From Deinococcus sp. AB2017081 (GTDB lineage: Bacteria; Deinococcota; Deinococci; Deinococcales; Deinococcaceae): a stretch of DNA of 64,000 nt. The notes beneath the pieces were generated by a model that saw nothing but the letters and a program-made list of their open reading frames with translations, was not told the DNA's origin and searched no databases. Positions 23,175 through 39,827 of this stretch are shown here, one piece after another (the first letter of the stretch is position 1; each line of letters begins with the position of its first letter). Made by a program: the position numbers and the translations under genes. The stretch is taken from the NCBI RefSeq assembly GCF_034440735.1, contig NZ_CP140098.1, positions 2,597,501-2,661,500 of the forward strand, written 5' to 3'.

Positions 23175-23680
23175 CTCGGGCCTCCCGTGACCGCCTGTCC
23201 GGCCACATCCTGCACTGCCGCCACGATCTGCGGATACGCGGCGCAGCGGCACAGGTTGCCGCTCATGAACTCGCGGATCGCGTCCGGGTCGCCGGCCTGG
23301 GCCTTCCCGACACACGCGACGGCGCTCATGATCTGGCCCGGCGTGCAGTACCCGCACTGGAAGGCGTCGTGCTCGATGAACGCCGCCTGCATGGGGTGCA
23401 GCTCACCCGCCGCGGCCAGCCCCTCGATGGTGGTGACCGCCCGGCCCTCGCAGGACAGGCCCAGGGTCAGACAGCTCAGCTGCGTCTCGCCGTCGACGAA
23501 GACGGTACACGCGCCGCACTGCCCGTGGTCGCAGCCCTTCTTGGTGCCGGTCAGGTGCAGTCTCTCCCGCAGAACGTCCAGCAGGGTGGCCTGAACGGGG
23601 ATGTCCAGCGTGCGTTCGTGCCCGTTGACCGTGAAGCTCAGCGCCCGGTCGGTGCCGGGCCGCGCCTTGGTGTCCGTCAT
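23171..23680 (-). CDS. paoA: aldehyde oxidoreductase, 2Fe-2S subunit
   Basis: 169 residues. N-terminal plant-type ferredoxin domain with GCDHGQCGACTVFVDG and a later SCLTLGL; C-terminal helical domain with [13 protein letters not shown] and NLCRCAAYPQIV, which bind the second 2Fe-2S cluster. Unlike E. coli PaoA no twin-arginine signal is present, so this complex is probably cytoplasmic. GGAGGAAC eight bases before ATG 23680 is a strong ribosome binding site. First gene of the paoABC operon; the maturation factor XdhC-like gene lies 15 kb away next to the cox genes. Confidence 0.92.
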   Translation of the reverse strand: MTDTKARPGTDRALSFTVNGHERTLDIPVQATLLDVLRERLHLTGTKKGCDHGQCGACTVFVDGETQLSCLTLGLSCEGRAVTTIEGLAAAGELHPMQAAFIEHDAFQCGYCTPGQIMSAVACVGKAQAGDPDAIREFMSGNLCRCAAYPQIVAAVQDVAGQAVTGGPR

Positions 23681-23775
23681 GGCTGTTCCTCCACCCTCCA
23701 GGCTACGGGGAAGGAGGAAACACCTGATCCAGTGCGGCTTGTGGTCGCCTTAAGGCAGCGCTGCCACGCGGCGGG

Positions 23776-25384
<1,609 letters not shown>

Positions 25385-25388
<4 letters not shown>

Positions 25389-25774
25389 CGGTTCACCTCG
25401 TAGGGGAGTTGCAGTTCGTTGCCGGTCTGCCCACGGATGCTCCAGTGGGCCGGCGGGGTCTCCAGCAGGATGATCTCCAGATCGTTCGGGGCGATCCCAG
25501 CGTAGTCCTCCAGCGCCGCCTGGAGGGCCAGCAGGTACGCCCGCAGCGTCCGCTCGCTGCGGCCGCTGAAGAGGTGGATCTCAACCACGATGTACGCGCC
25601 ACTGCGGTCGTCCGGGTGGATGAAGTCGTCCGCGGCCAGACCGATGAACCGGTGGTAGCGCTTGTCCTCGGGAAACCGCAGTTCCTGCACGGTGGCGCGG
25701 TGGATCGCGTCCGAGATCTGCTGGCGGCGCGACGCGAGAAACTCGGCGTGGCCGTAGATCTTCACGTGGCCCAT
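25385..25774 (-). CDS. tautomerase-family protein lacking the N-terminal proline
   Basis: 129 residues. AEFLASRRQQISDAIHRATVQELRFPEDKRYHRFIGLAADDF and IVVEIHLFSGRSERTLRAYLLALQAALEDYAGIAPNDLEIILLE follow the beta-alpha-beta repeats of the tautomerase superfamily (longer, fused type). The catalytic Pro that follows the initiator Met in active tautomerases is Gly here, so classical tautomerase chemistry is unlikely. It sits between trpE and trpG with overlapping codons on both sides, which ties it to tryptophan synthesis, but no such step is known; role unclear. Confidence 0.75.
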
Positions 25775-27213
25775 TACAGGCCCCCGGCAGCGAGTTCCAC
25801 CGCCCGCATCAGGGCGGCGGCCTTGGTGCGTGTCTCGAGTTCCTCACTGGCGGGATTGCTGTCGGCGACGACACCCGCACCCGCCTGGATGTGCACCCGT
25901 CCGTGGGCGATCACCATGGTTCGCAGGGTGAGCGCCATATCCATGCTGCCGTCCAGCGCGATGTACCCGAAGCTGCCGCCGTAGGGGCCACGCCGCACGG
26001 GTTCCAGTTCGTCGATGATCTGCATGGCGCGGATCTTCGGCGCGCCGCTCACCGTGCCCATCGGCTGCACACTGGCCAGTGCGTGCAGCGGCGTCTGGCC
26101 GTCGCGGAGGGTGCCGGTCACGCTGGACACGATATGCATCACGTGGCTGTAGCGCTCGATGGTGAAGGCATCCCGGACGCGCACGCTGCCGTAGGCGCTG
26201 ACCTTCCCGAGGTCGTTGCGGCCCAGGTCGACCAGCATCAGGTGCTCGGCCCGTTCCTTCTCGTCGGCCAGCAGTTCGGCGGCGAGGGCCTCGTCCTGGG
26301 CGGGCGTCGCGCCGCGTGGACGGGTGCCGGCAATCGGCCGGGTGGTCACCGTGTGGCCGTCACTGGCCAGCAGGCTCTCGGGGCTGCTGGCGACCAGCGT
26401 GACCGGCCCCAGCTGCAGGTAGCCCAGGTGGGGACTGGGATTCACACGGCGCAGTGCCCGGTACAGCGCGAAGGGCTGCACTTCTCCCAGATCGGCGCTG
26501 AAGCGCTGGGCCGGCACCACCTGGAAGATGTCGCCCGCCCGGATGTACTCCAGCGCCCGCTCCACCGCGTCCTGATAGCCCTGCGGCGTGAAATTGCTGG
26601 TGAACTGCGGCGCGGCGACCGGCTGCTGGCCCGGCACCTCCAGCAGCGGCCCGCGCAGCCGGGCGACCAGGGCGTCGACCTCGGCGTGGGCGGCGGCGGG
26701 ATCCTCGGCAGTCGCCACGGCGATCAGGCGGTGCTTCAGGTGGTCGAAGACGACCATGCCGCGCGGCGAGATGAAGCACGCATCGGGAACACGCAGCTCG
26801 TCCGGGTTGCCGTCCGGGAGCTGTTCGTACGCCCGCACGATGTCGTAGGCCGCGTAGCCGACCGCGCCGCCCACGAAGGCAGGCAGACCGGCGGGCACCT
26901 CGGCGGGCCGGGTCGTGACCGAGTACAGGCGGGCCAGCGGATCGGCCTCCGGGCCGTCGTACGTCCCGAAGACGCCAGTGCTGCGCACCACCCCGGCGTG
27001 GTATTCGAAGGTTCCCTGGGCCCCCACACCGATGAAGGAATATCGGCCCTGGGTCTCGCCGGCCACGACGCTCTCGAGCAGGAAGCTGACCTCCTCGCCC
27101 TGCGCGGCTTTCAGGTAGGCCGTGACCGGGGTGTCCAGGTCGGCGTTCAGTTCGGTGGCGGCCAGATGAACCGGGCGCACGGGCGGGTCGGCGGGTGGGG
27201 CGGACTGGGTCAT
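25774..27213 (-). CDS. trpE: anthranilate synthase component I
   Basis: 479 residues. Chorismate-utilising enzyme, makes anthranilate with TrpG. N-terminal part has LDTPVTAYLKAAQ and FLLESVVAGETQGRYSFIG, the region that binds feedback tryptophan. Catalytic motifs: RPIAGTRPRGATPAQDE, VDLGRNDLGKVS, QPMGTVSGAPKIRAMQIIDELEP and GAGVVADSNPASEELET. An AGGAG ribosome binding site lies seven bases before ATG 27213; longer in-frame extensions run back through the leader region and are not real. Controlled by the attenuator just upstream. Confidence 0.95.
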   Translation of the reverse strand: MTQSAPPADPPVRPVHLAATELNADLDTPVTAYLKAAQGEEVSFLLESVVAGETQGRYSFIGVGAQGTFEYHAGVVRSTGVFGTYDGPEADPLARLYSVTTRPAEVPAGLPAFVGGAVGYAAYDIVRAYEQLPDGNPDELRVPDACFISPRGMVVFDHLKHRLIAVATAEDPAAAHAEVDALVARLRGPLLEVPGQQPVAAPQFTSNFTPQGYQDAVERALEYIRAGDIFQVVPAQRFSADLGEVQPFALYRALRRVNPSPHLGYLQLGPVTLVASSPESLLASDGHTVTTRPIAGTRPRGATPAQDEALAAELLADEKERAEHLMLVDLGRNDLGKVSAYGSVRVRDAFTIERYSHVMHIVSSVTGTLRDGQTPLHALASVQPMGTVSGAPKIRAMQIIDELEPVRRGPYGGSFGYIALDGSMDMALTLRTMVIAHGRVHIQAGAGVVADSNPASEELETRTKAAALMRAVELAAGGL

Positions 27214-27238
27214 GCGGCTCCTGGGTCGGGGGAACAGG

Positions 27239-27271
27239 AAAAACGCCCGGTGGAGGACTTCCACCTGGGCG
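27239..27271 (-). terminator. trp attenuator terminator (3:4 hairpin)
   Basis: In the transcript GCGCCCAGGTGGA pairs with TCCACCGGGCG around a short loop, followed by TTTTT. It ends 25 bases before the trpE start codon. Region 3 (CGCCCAGG) can instead pair with CCUGGGUG at the end of the leader peptide coding region, forming the antiterminator. Confidence 0.9.
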
Positions 27272-27293
27272 CGATCATTCGGAGGACGGCGCG

Positions 27294-27341
27294 TTACACC
27301 CAGGCGAGACTGGGCCACCACCACGCACCGCGAACGGACAT
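27294..27341 (-). CDS. trpL: trp leader peptide
   Basis: Fifteen residues: MSVRGAWWWPSLAWV. Three consecutive Trp codons plus a fourth near the end are far beyond chance. The ATG lies exactly six bases downstream of TATGCT, so the leader itself is leaderless. Directly after the Trp codons CCCAG (region 1) can pair with CUGGG (region 2) over the last codons; region 2 can also pair with region 3. Ribosomes stalled at Trp codons would cover region 1 and free region 2 for the antiterminator. The stop is TAA at 27294-27296. Confidence 0.92.
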   Translation of the reverse strand: MSVRGAWWWPSLAWV

Positions 27342-27347
27342 GCGCGG

Positions 27348-27372
27348 AGCATACCGCGCCAGGGAGCCGCAC

Positions 27373-27376
<4 letters not shown>
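27348..27376 (-). promoter_or_regulatory. trp operon promoter
   Basis: TTGAGT -35 (27371-27376), exactly 17 bases, TATGCT -10 (27348-27353), then six bases to the leader peptide ATG. The -35 overlaps the stop codon of the upstream SNF2 gene. Confidence 0.85.
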
Positions 27377-31788
<4,412 letters not shown>

Positions 31789-31958
31789 GACCGGGCCGCC
31801 GGAAGAGCGGTCAGGGGCTCGAAAACAAACACGCCCCCGAGTCTAGCGCGTTCGCTGTGACAGAAGTGCTCACGAAACGTCGGTGCCGTCACCATGGACG
31901 GGGTCATGCCGTGTCCGGACGGGCCAGCACACCGGCGCCGCACTGCCCTCCGGGCGAT

Positions 31959-33068
31959 TCAGGAACCCGAATACTGGATGCGCCATACCTTGCCGGCCCC
32001 GTCGTCGGTGAGCAGCAGCGCCCCGTCGGGCATGACGGCCAGATCGACCGGGCGCCCAACCGTCTTCTGCCCCTGGAGGAAGCCGGTCAGGAAGTCGCTG
32101 ACCTTCCCGCTGGCGGGATCGACCGTGACCACCTTGTACCCGCTCTTCTCGCTGCGGTTCCAGCTGCCGTGCAGCGCGATGAACAGCTGGCCCCTGAAGC
32201 TGGCCGGGAACGAGGAGCCGCTGTACGCGGCCATTCCCAGCGGCGCGGAATGCGCCGTGGTCAGGGCGAAGGCGGGCGTGGCGTTCCCACACGCGGCCGC
32301 CGTCTTCTTCCCGAAGTCCTTGTCCCAGACCTGCGCCTGACCGGCCTTCGTGGTGTAGCAGTACGGCCAGCCGTAGAACCCGCCGGACGTCACCTTGTAA
32401 AACCCCTCGGGCGGGATGTCGTCGCCGAGCTGGTCGCGGCCGTTGTTGGTCGCGTACAGCGTGTTCCCGACCCACTCCATCCCGACGGCGTTGCGCAGGC
32501 CGGTCGCGTAGGCCTTGCCGTTCTTGCCGTCGGCGTCATACACCCAGATGGCGGCCCGTTTCGCGTCGCTCTCCTCGCAGACGTTGCAGGAACTGCCCGC
32601 CGCCACGTACATCTTCCCGTCCGGGCCGAAGGTGACGGTGCGGGTGGAATGCCCGCCCCCGCTGGGGAGCGTCAGCAGGGTCTGCGGCTGCCCGCTGGCC
32701 TTCGTGTCACCGGGCTTGTAGGCAAAGCGCACGACCTTGTCCGTCTCGGCGACATACAGGAAGCCGCCGTGGATGGCCAGCCCGTGCGGCTGCGAGAGGC
32801 CCGTCACGTAGACGTGCTTGCCCTCGGCCCGGCCGTCCTTATTGGCGTCGGTCAGGACGTACACCGAGCCGGCCCCCATGTCGCTGAGCAGCACGTCACC
32901 GTTGCTGGCGACCGTCATGAAGCGGGGCTGTTTGAACCCGTCCGCGAATTCCGTGATCCGGAACCCGTCGGGGGCCTTCAGGGTCGGGGTGGTCTGGGCG
33001 GCAGCCGGAGCGCTCGCACAGGACACGGCCAGGAGGCCTAGAGCCGCATACCGCAGATGGGAGGGCAT
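31959..33068 (-). CDS. secreted PQQ-type sugar dehydrogenase / sorbosone dehydrogenase-like protein
   Basis: 369 residues. Signal peptide (AALGLLAVSCASAPAAAQ), then a six-bladed propeller of the glucose/sorbosone dehydrogenase family: PDGFRITEFADGFKQPRFM, VLLSDMGAGSVYVLTD, VTGLSQPHGLAIHGGFLYVAET, GRDQLGDDIPPEGFYKV and IALHGSWNRSEKSGYKVV. Blade His and Arg residues that bind PQQ and calcium in this family are plausibly present. Two Cys (SSCNVCEES) may form a disulfide. Substrate unknown. Located outside the cytoplasm. The 90 bases between it and aroA hold no gene. Confidence 0.85.
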   Translation of the reverse strand: MPSHLRYAALGLLAVSCASAPAAAQTTPTLKAPDGFRITEFADGFKQPRFMTVASNGDVLLSDMGAGSVYVLTDANKDGRAEGKHVYVTGLSQPHGLAIHGGFLYVAETDKVVRFAYKPGDTKASGQPQTLLTLPSGGGHSTRTVTFGPDGKMYVAAGSSCNVCEESDAKRAAIWVYDADGKNGKAYATGLRNAVGMEWVGNTLYATNNGRDQLGDDIPPEGFYKVTSGGFYGWPYCYTTKAGQAQVWDKDFGKKTAAACGNATPAFALTTAHSAPLGMAAYSGSSFPASFRGQLFIALHGSWNRSEKSGYKVVTVDPASGKVSDFLTGFLQGQKTVGRPVDLAVMPDGALLLTDDGAGKVWRIQYSGS

Positions 33069-33160
33069 GATCCCAGTGGATCACCCGGCGGTGAGAGGGG
33101 GCCGGCAGGGCCATGAAGGTGCGCGGGCCGGGCAATGAGCGACCGCCCACCACCAGCGGT

Positions 33161-34486
33161 TCAGTGCCCGTCGGTCGGCCGGTACTCGAACGTCGCGCCG
33201 AGGTGTTCGAGGTGCCGGAAGAACAGCGGGTAGCTCTTGCGGATGTGATGCGCGCCGGTGATGGTGATGGGCGCGTCGGCGCGCAGGCCGAGCAGCGTGA
33301 GCAGCATGATCATGCGGTGGTCGCCGTGCCCGTCGGCCGTGACGCCGCCCGCGATCCGCTCCGCCCCGGTGACGCTCAGGGAGTCCGTGGTCTCGGTGGC
33401 GGTCAGGCCCAGGCGCTGCAGTTCGCGGCGGGTGTCGCTGATGCGGTCGCACTCCTTGAGGCGCAGGGTGTACACGTTCTCCCACGTGGTCGTGCCCTCC
33501 GCGCCCGCCGCGGCCGCGGTCAGGGCCTGCACGGCGTCGGTGAAGCCGTCGCCGTCGCGGGTCACGGCGGTCAGGGGCCGCCCGCCGCGGACGACGAGCG
33601 TGTCGCCCTCGCGCTCGATGTCCGCGCCCATGTCGCGCAGCACGGCCACGGCCTCCTTCTCGCCCTGGAGGTCGTGCTCGCGCAGGTTCGAGAGCCGCAG
33701 CTCGCCGGGCCGCAGCGCCGCCGCCGCGAGCAGCGCGGCCGAGCCGGGGTAGTCGCCGGGCACGAGCACCCGCCCCGGCCGGTACACCTGACCGCCGGGA
33801 ATGGAGACGCGGCTCAGGTCGTCGCTGGCACTGGCCCGCACCCCGAAGGCCGCGAGGGTGTCGAGGGTCTGGCGCAGCGGCGCGTGGCTCTTGATATCGC
33901 CGGTCAGGCGCAGTTCCAGGCCACCTTCCAGCAGCGGCGCGAGGAACATCAGCGCCGAGGCGTACTGGCTGGAGCGCTCGGCCGAGACCTCGACCACGCC
34001 GCCCCGCACCGGGCCGCTGATCGTGACGGGCAGCGTACCGTCCCGGCTGGTCACCCGTGCGCCCAGCCGCTCCAGCGCGGCCAGCAGATCCCCCTGGGGC
34101 CGCCGGCCGAGCGAGTCGGCGTGATCGGTCACGACGGTCGTGCCGGTCGTCAGGGCCGCCACGCCCATCAGGAAGCGGGCCACCGCTCCCGCGTTGCCGG
34201 GATTCAGGGTCACGCCGGCGCGGGGGGACGCGCCGAAGCCCTGGATCACCGCGTCGTCGCCGACGAGCTCCACGCCCGCGCCCCAGGCCTCCAGGCAGGC
34301 CAGCATCGCGTGGGCGTCCTCGCTGGTCGCCACGCCCACCACGCGGGTCTCACCGTCGGCCAGCGCCGCCGCCAGCAGGTAGCGGGTCGTGTAGTTCTTG
34401 CTGGGCTGGGCACGCAGCTCGCCCCGCAGCTCCGGCGCGGGGTGAACGACCACATCGAACCGCTCGGGCAGACCATCGGCACTCAT
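33161..34486 (-). CDS. aroA: 3-phosphoshikimate 1-carboxyvinyltransferase (EPSP synthase)
   Basis: 441 residues. Transfers enolpyruvate from PEP to shikimate-3-phosphate in the chorismate pathway. Motifs: PSKNYTTRYLLAAALADGET near residue 30, NPGNAGAVARFLMGVAAL (like the NAGTAMR loop), RDGTLPVTISGPVRGG, SAERSSQYASALMFLAPLL, and the C-terminal KECDRISDTRRELQRLG and DHRMIMLLTLLGL. ATG 34486 lies six bases after TAGCCT (34493-34498), leaderless. Its promoter is back-to-back with that of the next gene. Confidence 0.95.
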   Translation of the reverse strand: MSADGLPERFDVVVHPAPELRGELRAQPSKNYTTRYLLAAALADGETRVVGVATSEDAHAMLACLEAWGAGVELVGDDAVIQGFGASPRAGVTLNPGNAGAVARFLMGVAALTTGTTVVTDHADSLGRRPQGDLLAALERLGARVTSRDGTLPVTISGPVRGGVVEVSAERSSQYASALMFLAPLLEGGLELRLTGDIKSHAPLRQTLDTLAAFGVRASASDDLSRVSIPGGQVYRPGRVLVPGDYPGSAALLAAAALRPGELRLSNLREHDLQGEKEAVAVLRDMGADIEREGDTLVVRGGRPLTAVTRDGDGFTDAVQALTAAAAGAEGTTTWENVYTLRLKECDRISDTRRELQRLGLTATETTDSLSVTGAERIAGGVTADGHGDHRMIMLLTLLGLRADAPITITGAHHIRKSYPLFFRHLEHLGATFEYRPTDGH

Positions 34487-34569
34487 GCCGCGAGGCTAGC
34501 GCGTGCGGCCGGGCCAGCCGGAGCGCGGGCAAGACAGCGGCGCGTCCCGGCGTGTCCTACCATGGCTCC

Positions 34570-34971
34570 ATGCCCGACTTCGCTCCCGGCCAGCGCTGGT
34601 CGTATGCCACCCGCCCCGGCGAGCCGAGATCCACGGTGCTGATCCTGGCCCGCGACGACAGCCCCGGCGGGGGCATCGTGCACATCCGCGTGGAGGGACT
34701 GCGCCTGCGCACTCCTCACGGTGAGCAGACCGAACTGTCCCACTCGCCCATCGCCGAGGCGTCGCTGCGCGCCTCGGTCACGGCCTTGATCGAGACCCAC
34801 GTGCCCCTGCCCGGCGACCTGTCCGGCCTGCGCCACTGGGAGGCGGCCTTCGCACGTGGCGAGGCCGGCGCGTTCACCCTGAGCGTCGCGGAGATCGTGG
34901 GTGCCGTGGAGCAGGCAGTGGGCAGCGGGCCCGACGGGTTGCCGCCGGCCCACACACCGGATCCGACGTAG
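34570..34971 (+). CDS. unknown cytoplasmic protein
   Basis: 133 residues, no signal peptide or membrane segment. It opens MPDFAPGQRWSYATRPGEPRST followed by VLILARDDSPGGGIVHIRVEGL, a beta-rich N-terminal half, and a helical C-terminal half (ALIETHVPLPGDLSGLRHWEAAFARGEAG). I do not recognise a named family. ATG is six bases after TACCAT (34558-34563), a leaderless start that rules out longer frames. It is divergent from aroA and ends in a hairpin shared with the iron permease gene. Confidence 0.7.
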   Translation: MPDFAPGQRWSYATRPGEPRSTVLILARDDSPGGGIVHIRVEGLRLRTPHGEQTELSHSPIAEASLRASVTALIETHVPLPGDLSGLRHWEAAFARGEAGAFTLSVAEIVGAVEQAVGSGPDGLPPAHTPDPT

Positions 34972-34999
34972 CGCCGCCCACCGCCGACCCATACGACAG

Positions 35000-35025
35000 A
35001 CCGGAGGAACGCTCATTCCTCCGGT
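35000..35025. terminator. bidirectional terminator hairpin
   Basis: ACCGGAGGAA and TTCCTCCGGT form a perfect ten-base stem with a six-base loop between the convergent genes at 34.9 and 35.0 kb. Confidence 0.75.
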
Positions 35026-35041
35026 TGCCGCCACCCGCACC

Positions 35042-37333
<2,292 letters not shown>

Positions 37334-37334
37334 G

Positions 37335-38357
37335 TCAGTCGACCTTCACGCCCAGCAGCGCGGCGGCCTGCGTGAGCCGCCCGGTGATCACGGTGGCGCG
37401 GTTCTGCGCCTCACGCTGCACGGCCTCGGCCTGCTCGGGCGTGTAGCGGCGGGTCTGCTCGCGGCTGACCAACCGGCCCACGTAGGTGGCCAGCTCGTTC
37501 AGCCCCGCCTGGATCTGCGTGTCGAGGGCGGGGTTGCGGCCCTTCACATCGGCGCTCAGGCCCCGGTACATGGCCCGCCACGAGCTGACGTTCCCGGCGA
37601 GGTCGGACAGGCGGGAGATCACCACGAAGTCCGTGCGCTGGCTGCGGGCCCCCAGCACGAAGGGGCTGGTCTTCCAGTCCTCGAAGAACACGGGGCCGAC
37701 CGTGGGCACGTTGCCGATCAGCGCCCCGAACACGTCCTGGCGGGTGGGGCTCCACGCGCGGGCCGCGCGCTGCAGCTTCCCGCTCTGGGCGTGCAGCTCG
37801 GCGGCGGCGGCCTTCAGGACGTCCGCGTCGGGCATGGTGTCGCCGAAGTCCATCCGGCCGTTGCCGTTCAGGTCGGCGGGCACCCCACTGCCAAAGGCCT
37901 TCACTGTGCCCCACAGCGTCCCCTCGGTCACGCCGAAGAGGTTGCCGGGCTTGGCGAGCACCTTCCCGGACGGCAGGGTCAGGTCAAAGGGCACGACGTC
38001 CTCACCGCCCTCCGCGCCGCTGGTGCCGGCGTCGAGGATCACGTCGAAGGCGCTCAGCGTCTCCACGCCGGCCACGATGCCCTCGATGTCCTCGTACGCG
38101 GGGCTGGCCTGCGTCCAGCCGCGGCGGGCGGCGAGCACGGCGGCGCGGGCCTGCGGGGTGCGGGCCAGGGCGCGGTAGTCGAACCTCGCCTGCCGGGCGA
38201 GGTCGTAATACGCGTCCGCTGCGGTCTTCAGGGCCAGCGTGCCGCTGAGCTGCGTCCCCAGCTTGCCGTCCAGGTACGTCTTGACGCCGCCCAGGTCGGC
38301 GGCACTGGCGCTGGACATGGTGCCCAGGAGGCCCAGGGTGAGCAGGATCGGTCGCAT
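37335..38357 (-). CDS. imelysin / EfeO-family lipo- or secreted protein
   Basis: 340 residues. Signal peptide MRPILLTLGLLGTMSSASAA. The mature part is helical with the imelysin (peptidase M75-like) pattern: AYEDIEGIVAGVETLSAFDVILDAG, LLAKPGNLFGVTEGTLWG-like central segment, and a C-terminal RRYTPEQAEAVQREAQNRATVI. In EfeUOB systems the EfeO/EfeM protein binds iron or copper outside the membrane for delivery to the permease. The classic GxHxxE motif is not clear here. First gene of an operon with the FTR1 permease; promoter region AT-rich with a TTGACT -35 candidate near 38386-38391. Confidence 0.75.
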   Translation of the reverse strand: MRPILLTLGLLGTMSSASAADLGGVKTYLDGKLGTQLSGTLALKTAADAYYDLARQARFDYRALARTPQARAAVLAARRGWTQASPAYEDIEGIVAGVETLSAFDVILDAGTSGAEGGEDVVPFDLTLPSGKVLAKPGNLFGVTEGTLWGTVKAFGSGVPADLNGNGRMDFGDTMPDADVLKAAAAELHAQSGKLQRAARAWSPTRQDVFGALIGNVPTVGPVFFEDWKTSPFVLGARSQRTDFVVISRLSDLAGNVSSWRAMYRGLSADVKGRNPALDTQIQAGLNELATYVGRLVSREQTRRYTPEQAEAVQREAQNRATVITGRLTQAAALLGVKVD

Positions 38358-38472
38358 GTCCCCGATAGTGGAGTATTCCGAGCGATCAAGTCAAGATTGA
38401 CGGATCGGATGCCCGCGCCCCCCGCACGGTGAAGCGCAGACCGCCCCCGGAGCAGCCACCTCCGTTCAGCAT

Positions 38473-39627
38473 CTATCCCGCCACGTACCTCGCCGGCTCC
38501 TTCAGGAAGCGCGCCTTGCAGTGCGGGCAGCAGAAGGCGTACTCCTGCCCCCCGTGTTCCGCCGTGTGCTTCGCGGGCAGCGTGACGGTCATGCCGCAGA
38601 CGGGATCGGTCGCGGTAGCGGCCTGCGTCACCGGGAGTTCTCCCAGTCCCATCACAGCCGAGAGCAGCGAGGACGAAGCGGCGGGAGTCGGCGATGTAGG
38701 GCTGGACGGCGCGGGAGTGGACGGTTCGGTTGAAGGTGTCTCGGCCGAAGGCTCCGGCACAGCCGCCACCGGCACCCTCCCCTTCCCCGCCCGGTCGAGC
38801 TGTACCATCTCGGCGAGCACGCTCACGGCGACCTCGTGCGGCGTGCGGGCCCCCAGGTCGAGGCCCACCGGCCCCCGGATGCGCCCCAGTTCCGCGTCGC
38901 CGAACGAGCTGAGCATCCGCAGCGTCTCGCGCACGTTCTCCGCCCGCTTGCGGCTAGCGAGCAGGCCCACCGGGTTCGGCTGGGCCCGCAGCAGCACCTC
39001 CAGCGCCGACTCGTCGTAGTGGCCCTGGGACGCCACGACCGACCGCGCCCGCGCGCGCTGCGCCGCCGGCAGGCCCGCCAGCCTGTCCGCGAGTTCCGAG
39101 AGGGGCACCACGTCCGGCCCCTCGCCGTGCGCGCCCGCCTCGTCGTCGTCCAGCACGCGCCACACGCGGTCGCCCATCACGCGGGCGTGCGTGGCGATCG
39201 CCTGCGCCACCGGCGTGTGACCCACCACGACCAGCAGCCGCGGCGGCAGCAGCGGCTCGATGAACACCTCGCTCGCGCCCTCCGACGCGCAGTTCATGGG
39301 CACCGTCACGCGCTCCGCGAAGGCGTGCTCGGCGTCCTGCGGAGCCGCGCCCGGCACGATCACCACCAGCCGCGCCTGCCCGCCCTGGAGCGACAGCAGC
39401 GCCTGCCGCCGCACGATCTCCCGCGAGCACGCCCCGCCCACGAAGCCCTCCATGCGGCCGTCCGCGTGGATCAGCGCCTTATCACCCACCTGCGCGCTCA
39501 CCGGCGCGCGGCGCGAGATCACGGTCGCCACCGCCACCGCCGCCCCCTCGCGGGCCAGCTCGGCCAGACGCTGCGGCACGTCGGGAATCGACTCCGAATC
39601 CCGCGCCGACACGTGCGGTTCAGTCAT
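38473..39627 (-). CDS. XdhC-family molybdoenzyme maturation factor fused to a YHS domain
   Basis: 384 residues. N-terminal CoxI-like domain (VAVATVISRRAPVSAQVGDKALIHADGRMEGFVGGAC) and a Rossmann-type XdhC domain with LLVVVGHTPVAQAIATHA and VGLDLGARTPHEVAVSVLAEMV. After a Pro/Ser/Thr linker (about 290-340) comes a YHS/TRASH domain: ATDPVCGMTVTLPAKH and AFCCPHCKARFLKEPARYV with metal-ligand cysteines. XdhC proteins insert the sulfurated molybdenum cofactor; the YHS domain may bind copper or another metal. It lies downstream of coxMSL in the same direction, a fitting place for a CO dehydrogenase assembly factor. Confidence 0.88.
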   Translation of the reverse strand: MTEPHVSARDSESIPDVPQRLAELAREGAAVAVATVISRRAPVSAQVGDKALIHADGRMEGFVGGACSREIVRRQALLSLQGGQARLVVIVPGAAPQDAEHAFAERVTVPMNCASEGASEVFIEPLLPPRLLVVVGHTPVAQAIATHARVMGDRVWRVLDDDEAGAHGEGPDVVPLSELADRLAGLPAAQRARARSVVASQGHYDESALEVLLRAQPNPVGLLASRKRAENVRETLRMLSSFGDAELGRIRGPVGLDLGARTPHEVAVSVLAEMVQLDRAGKGRVPVAAVPEPSAETPSTEPSTPAPSSPTSPTPAASSSLLSAVMGLGELPVTQAATATDPVCGMTVTLPAKHTAEHGGQEYAFCCPHCKARFLKEPARYVAG

Positions 39628-39700
39628 AGGTCATTCTCCTCCAACGAGAGCCCGCCCGGTGAGGGGCGGGGGGAGTGGGTGTGCGGTTGGGCGACGTGCA

Positions 39701-39818
39701 AACCCCTCAGTCCGCTGCGCGGCCAGCTCCCCTCAAGGGGAGCCAAAGATGTGCTCGTTGCCTCCCCTTGACTCGCAGAGCCCGCAGGGAGGGGAGGTGC
39801 CCGGAGGGCGGAGGGGTT
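39701..39818. repeat. REP-like composite inverted repeat
   Basis: Terminal arms AACCCCTC (39701-39708) and GAGGGGTT (39811-39818) enclose two inner hairpins, GCTCCCCT/AGGGGAGC (39726-39743) and CCTCCCC/GGGGAGG (39761-39797). It fills the 200-base gap between coxL and xdhC. The structure resembles dispersed palindromic elements of GC-rich genomes; it may cause read-through or stabilise mRNA. Confidence 0.7.
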
Positions 39819-39827
39819 CTCCCCCGC

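Noticed and set aside
23745..23770. GGCAGCGCTGCC palindrome after trpD as a terminator or operator
   Set aside because: Too short a stem with no loop and no U-tract; left as an uncertain palindrome.
38380..38400. TCAA-N7-TTGA pattern upstream of the imelysin gene resembling the TGTCAA-N7-TTGAC operators at 13.5 kb
   Set aside because: The match depends on a TTGACT promoter -35; outer bases do not agree, and no second site is present, so it is likely chance.
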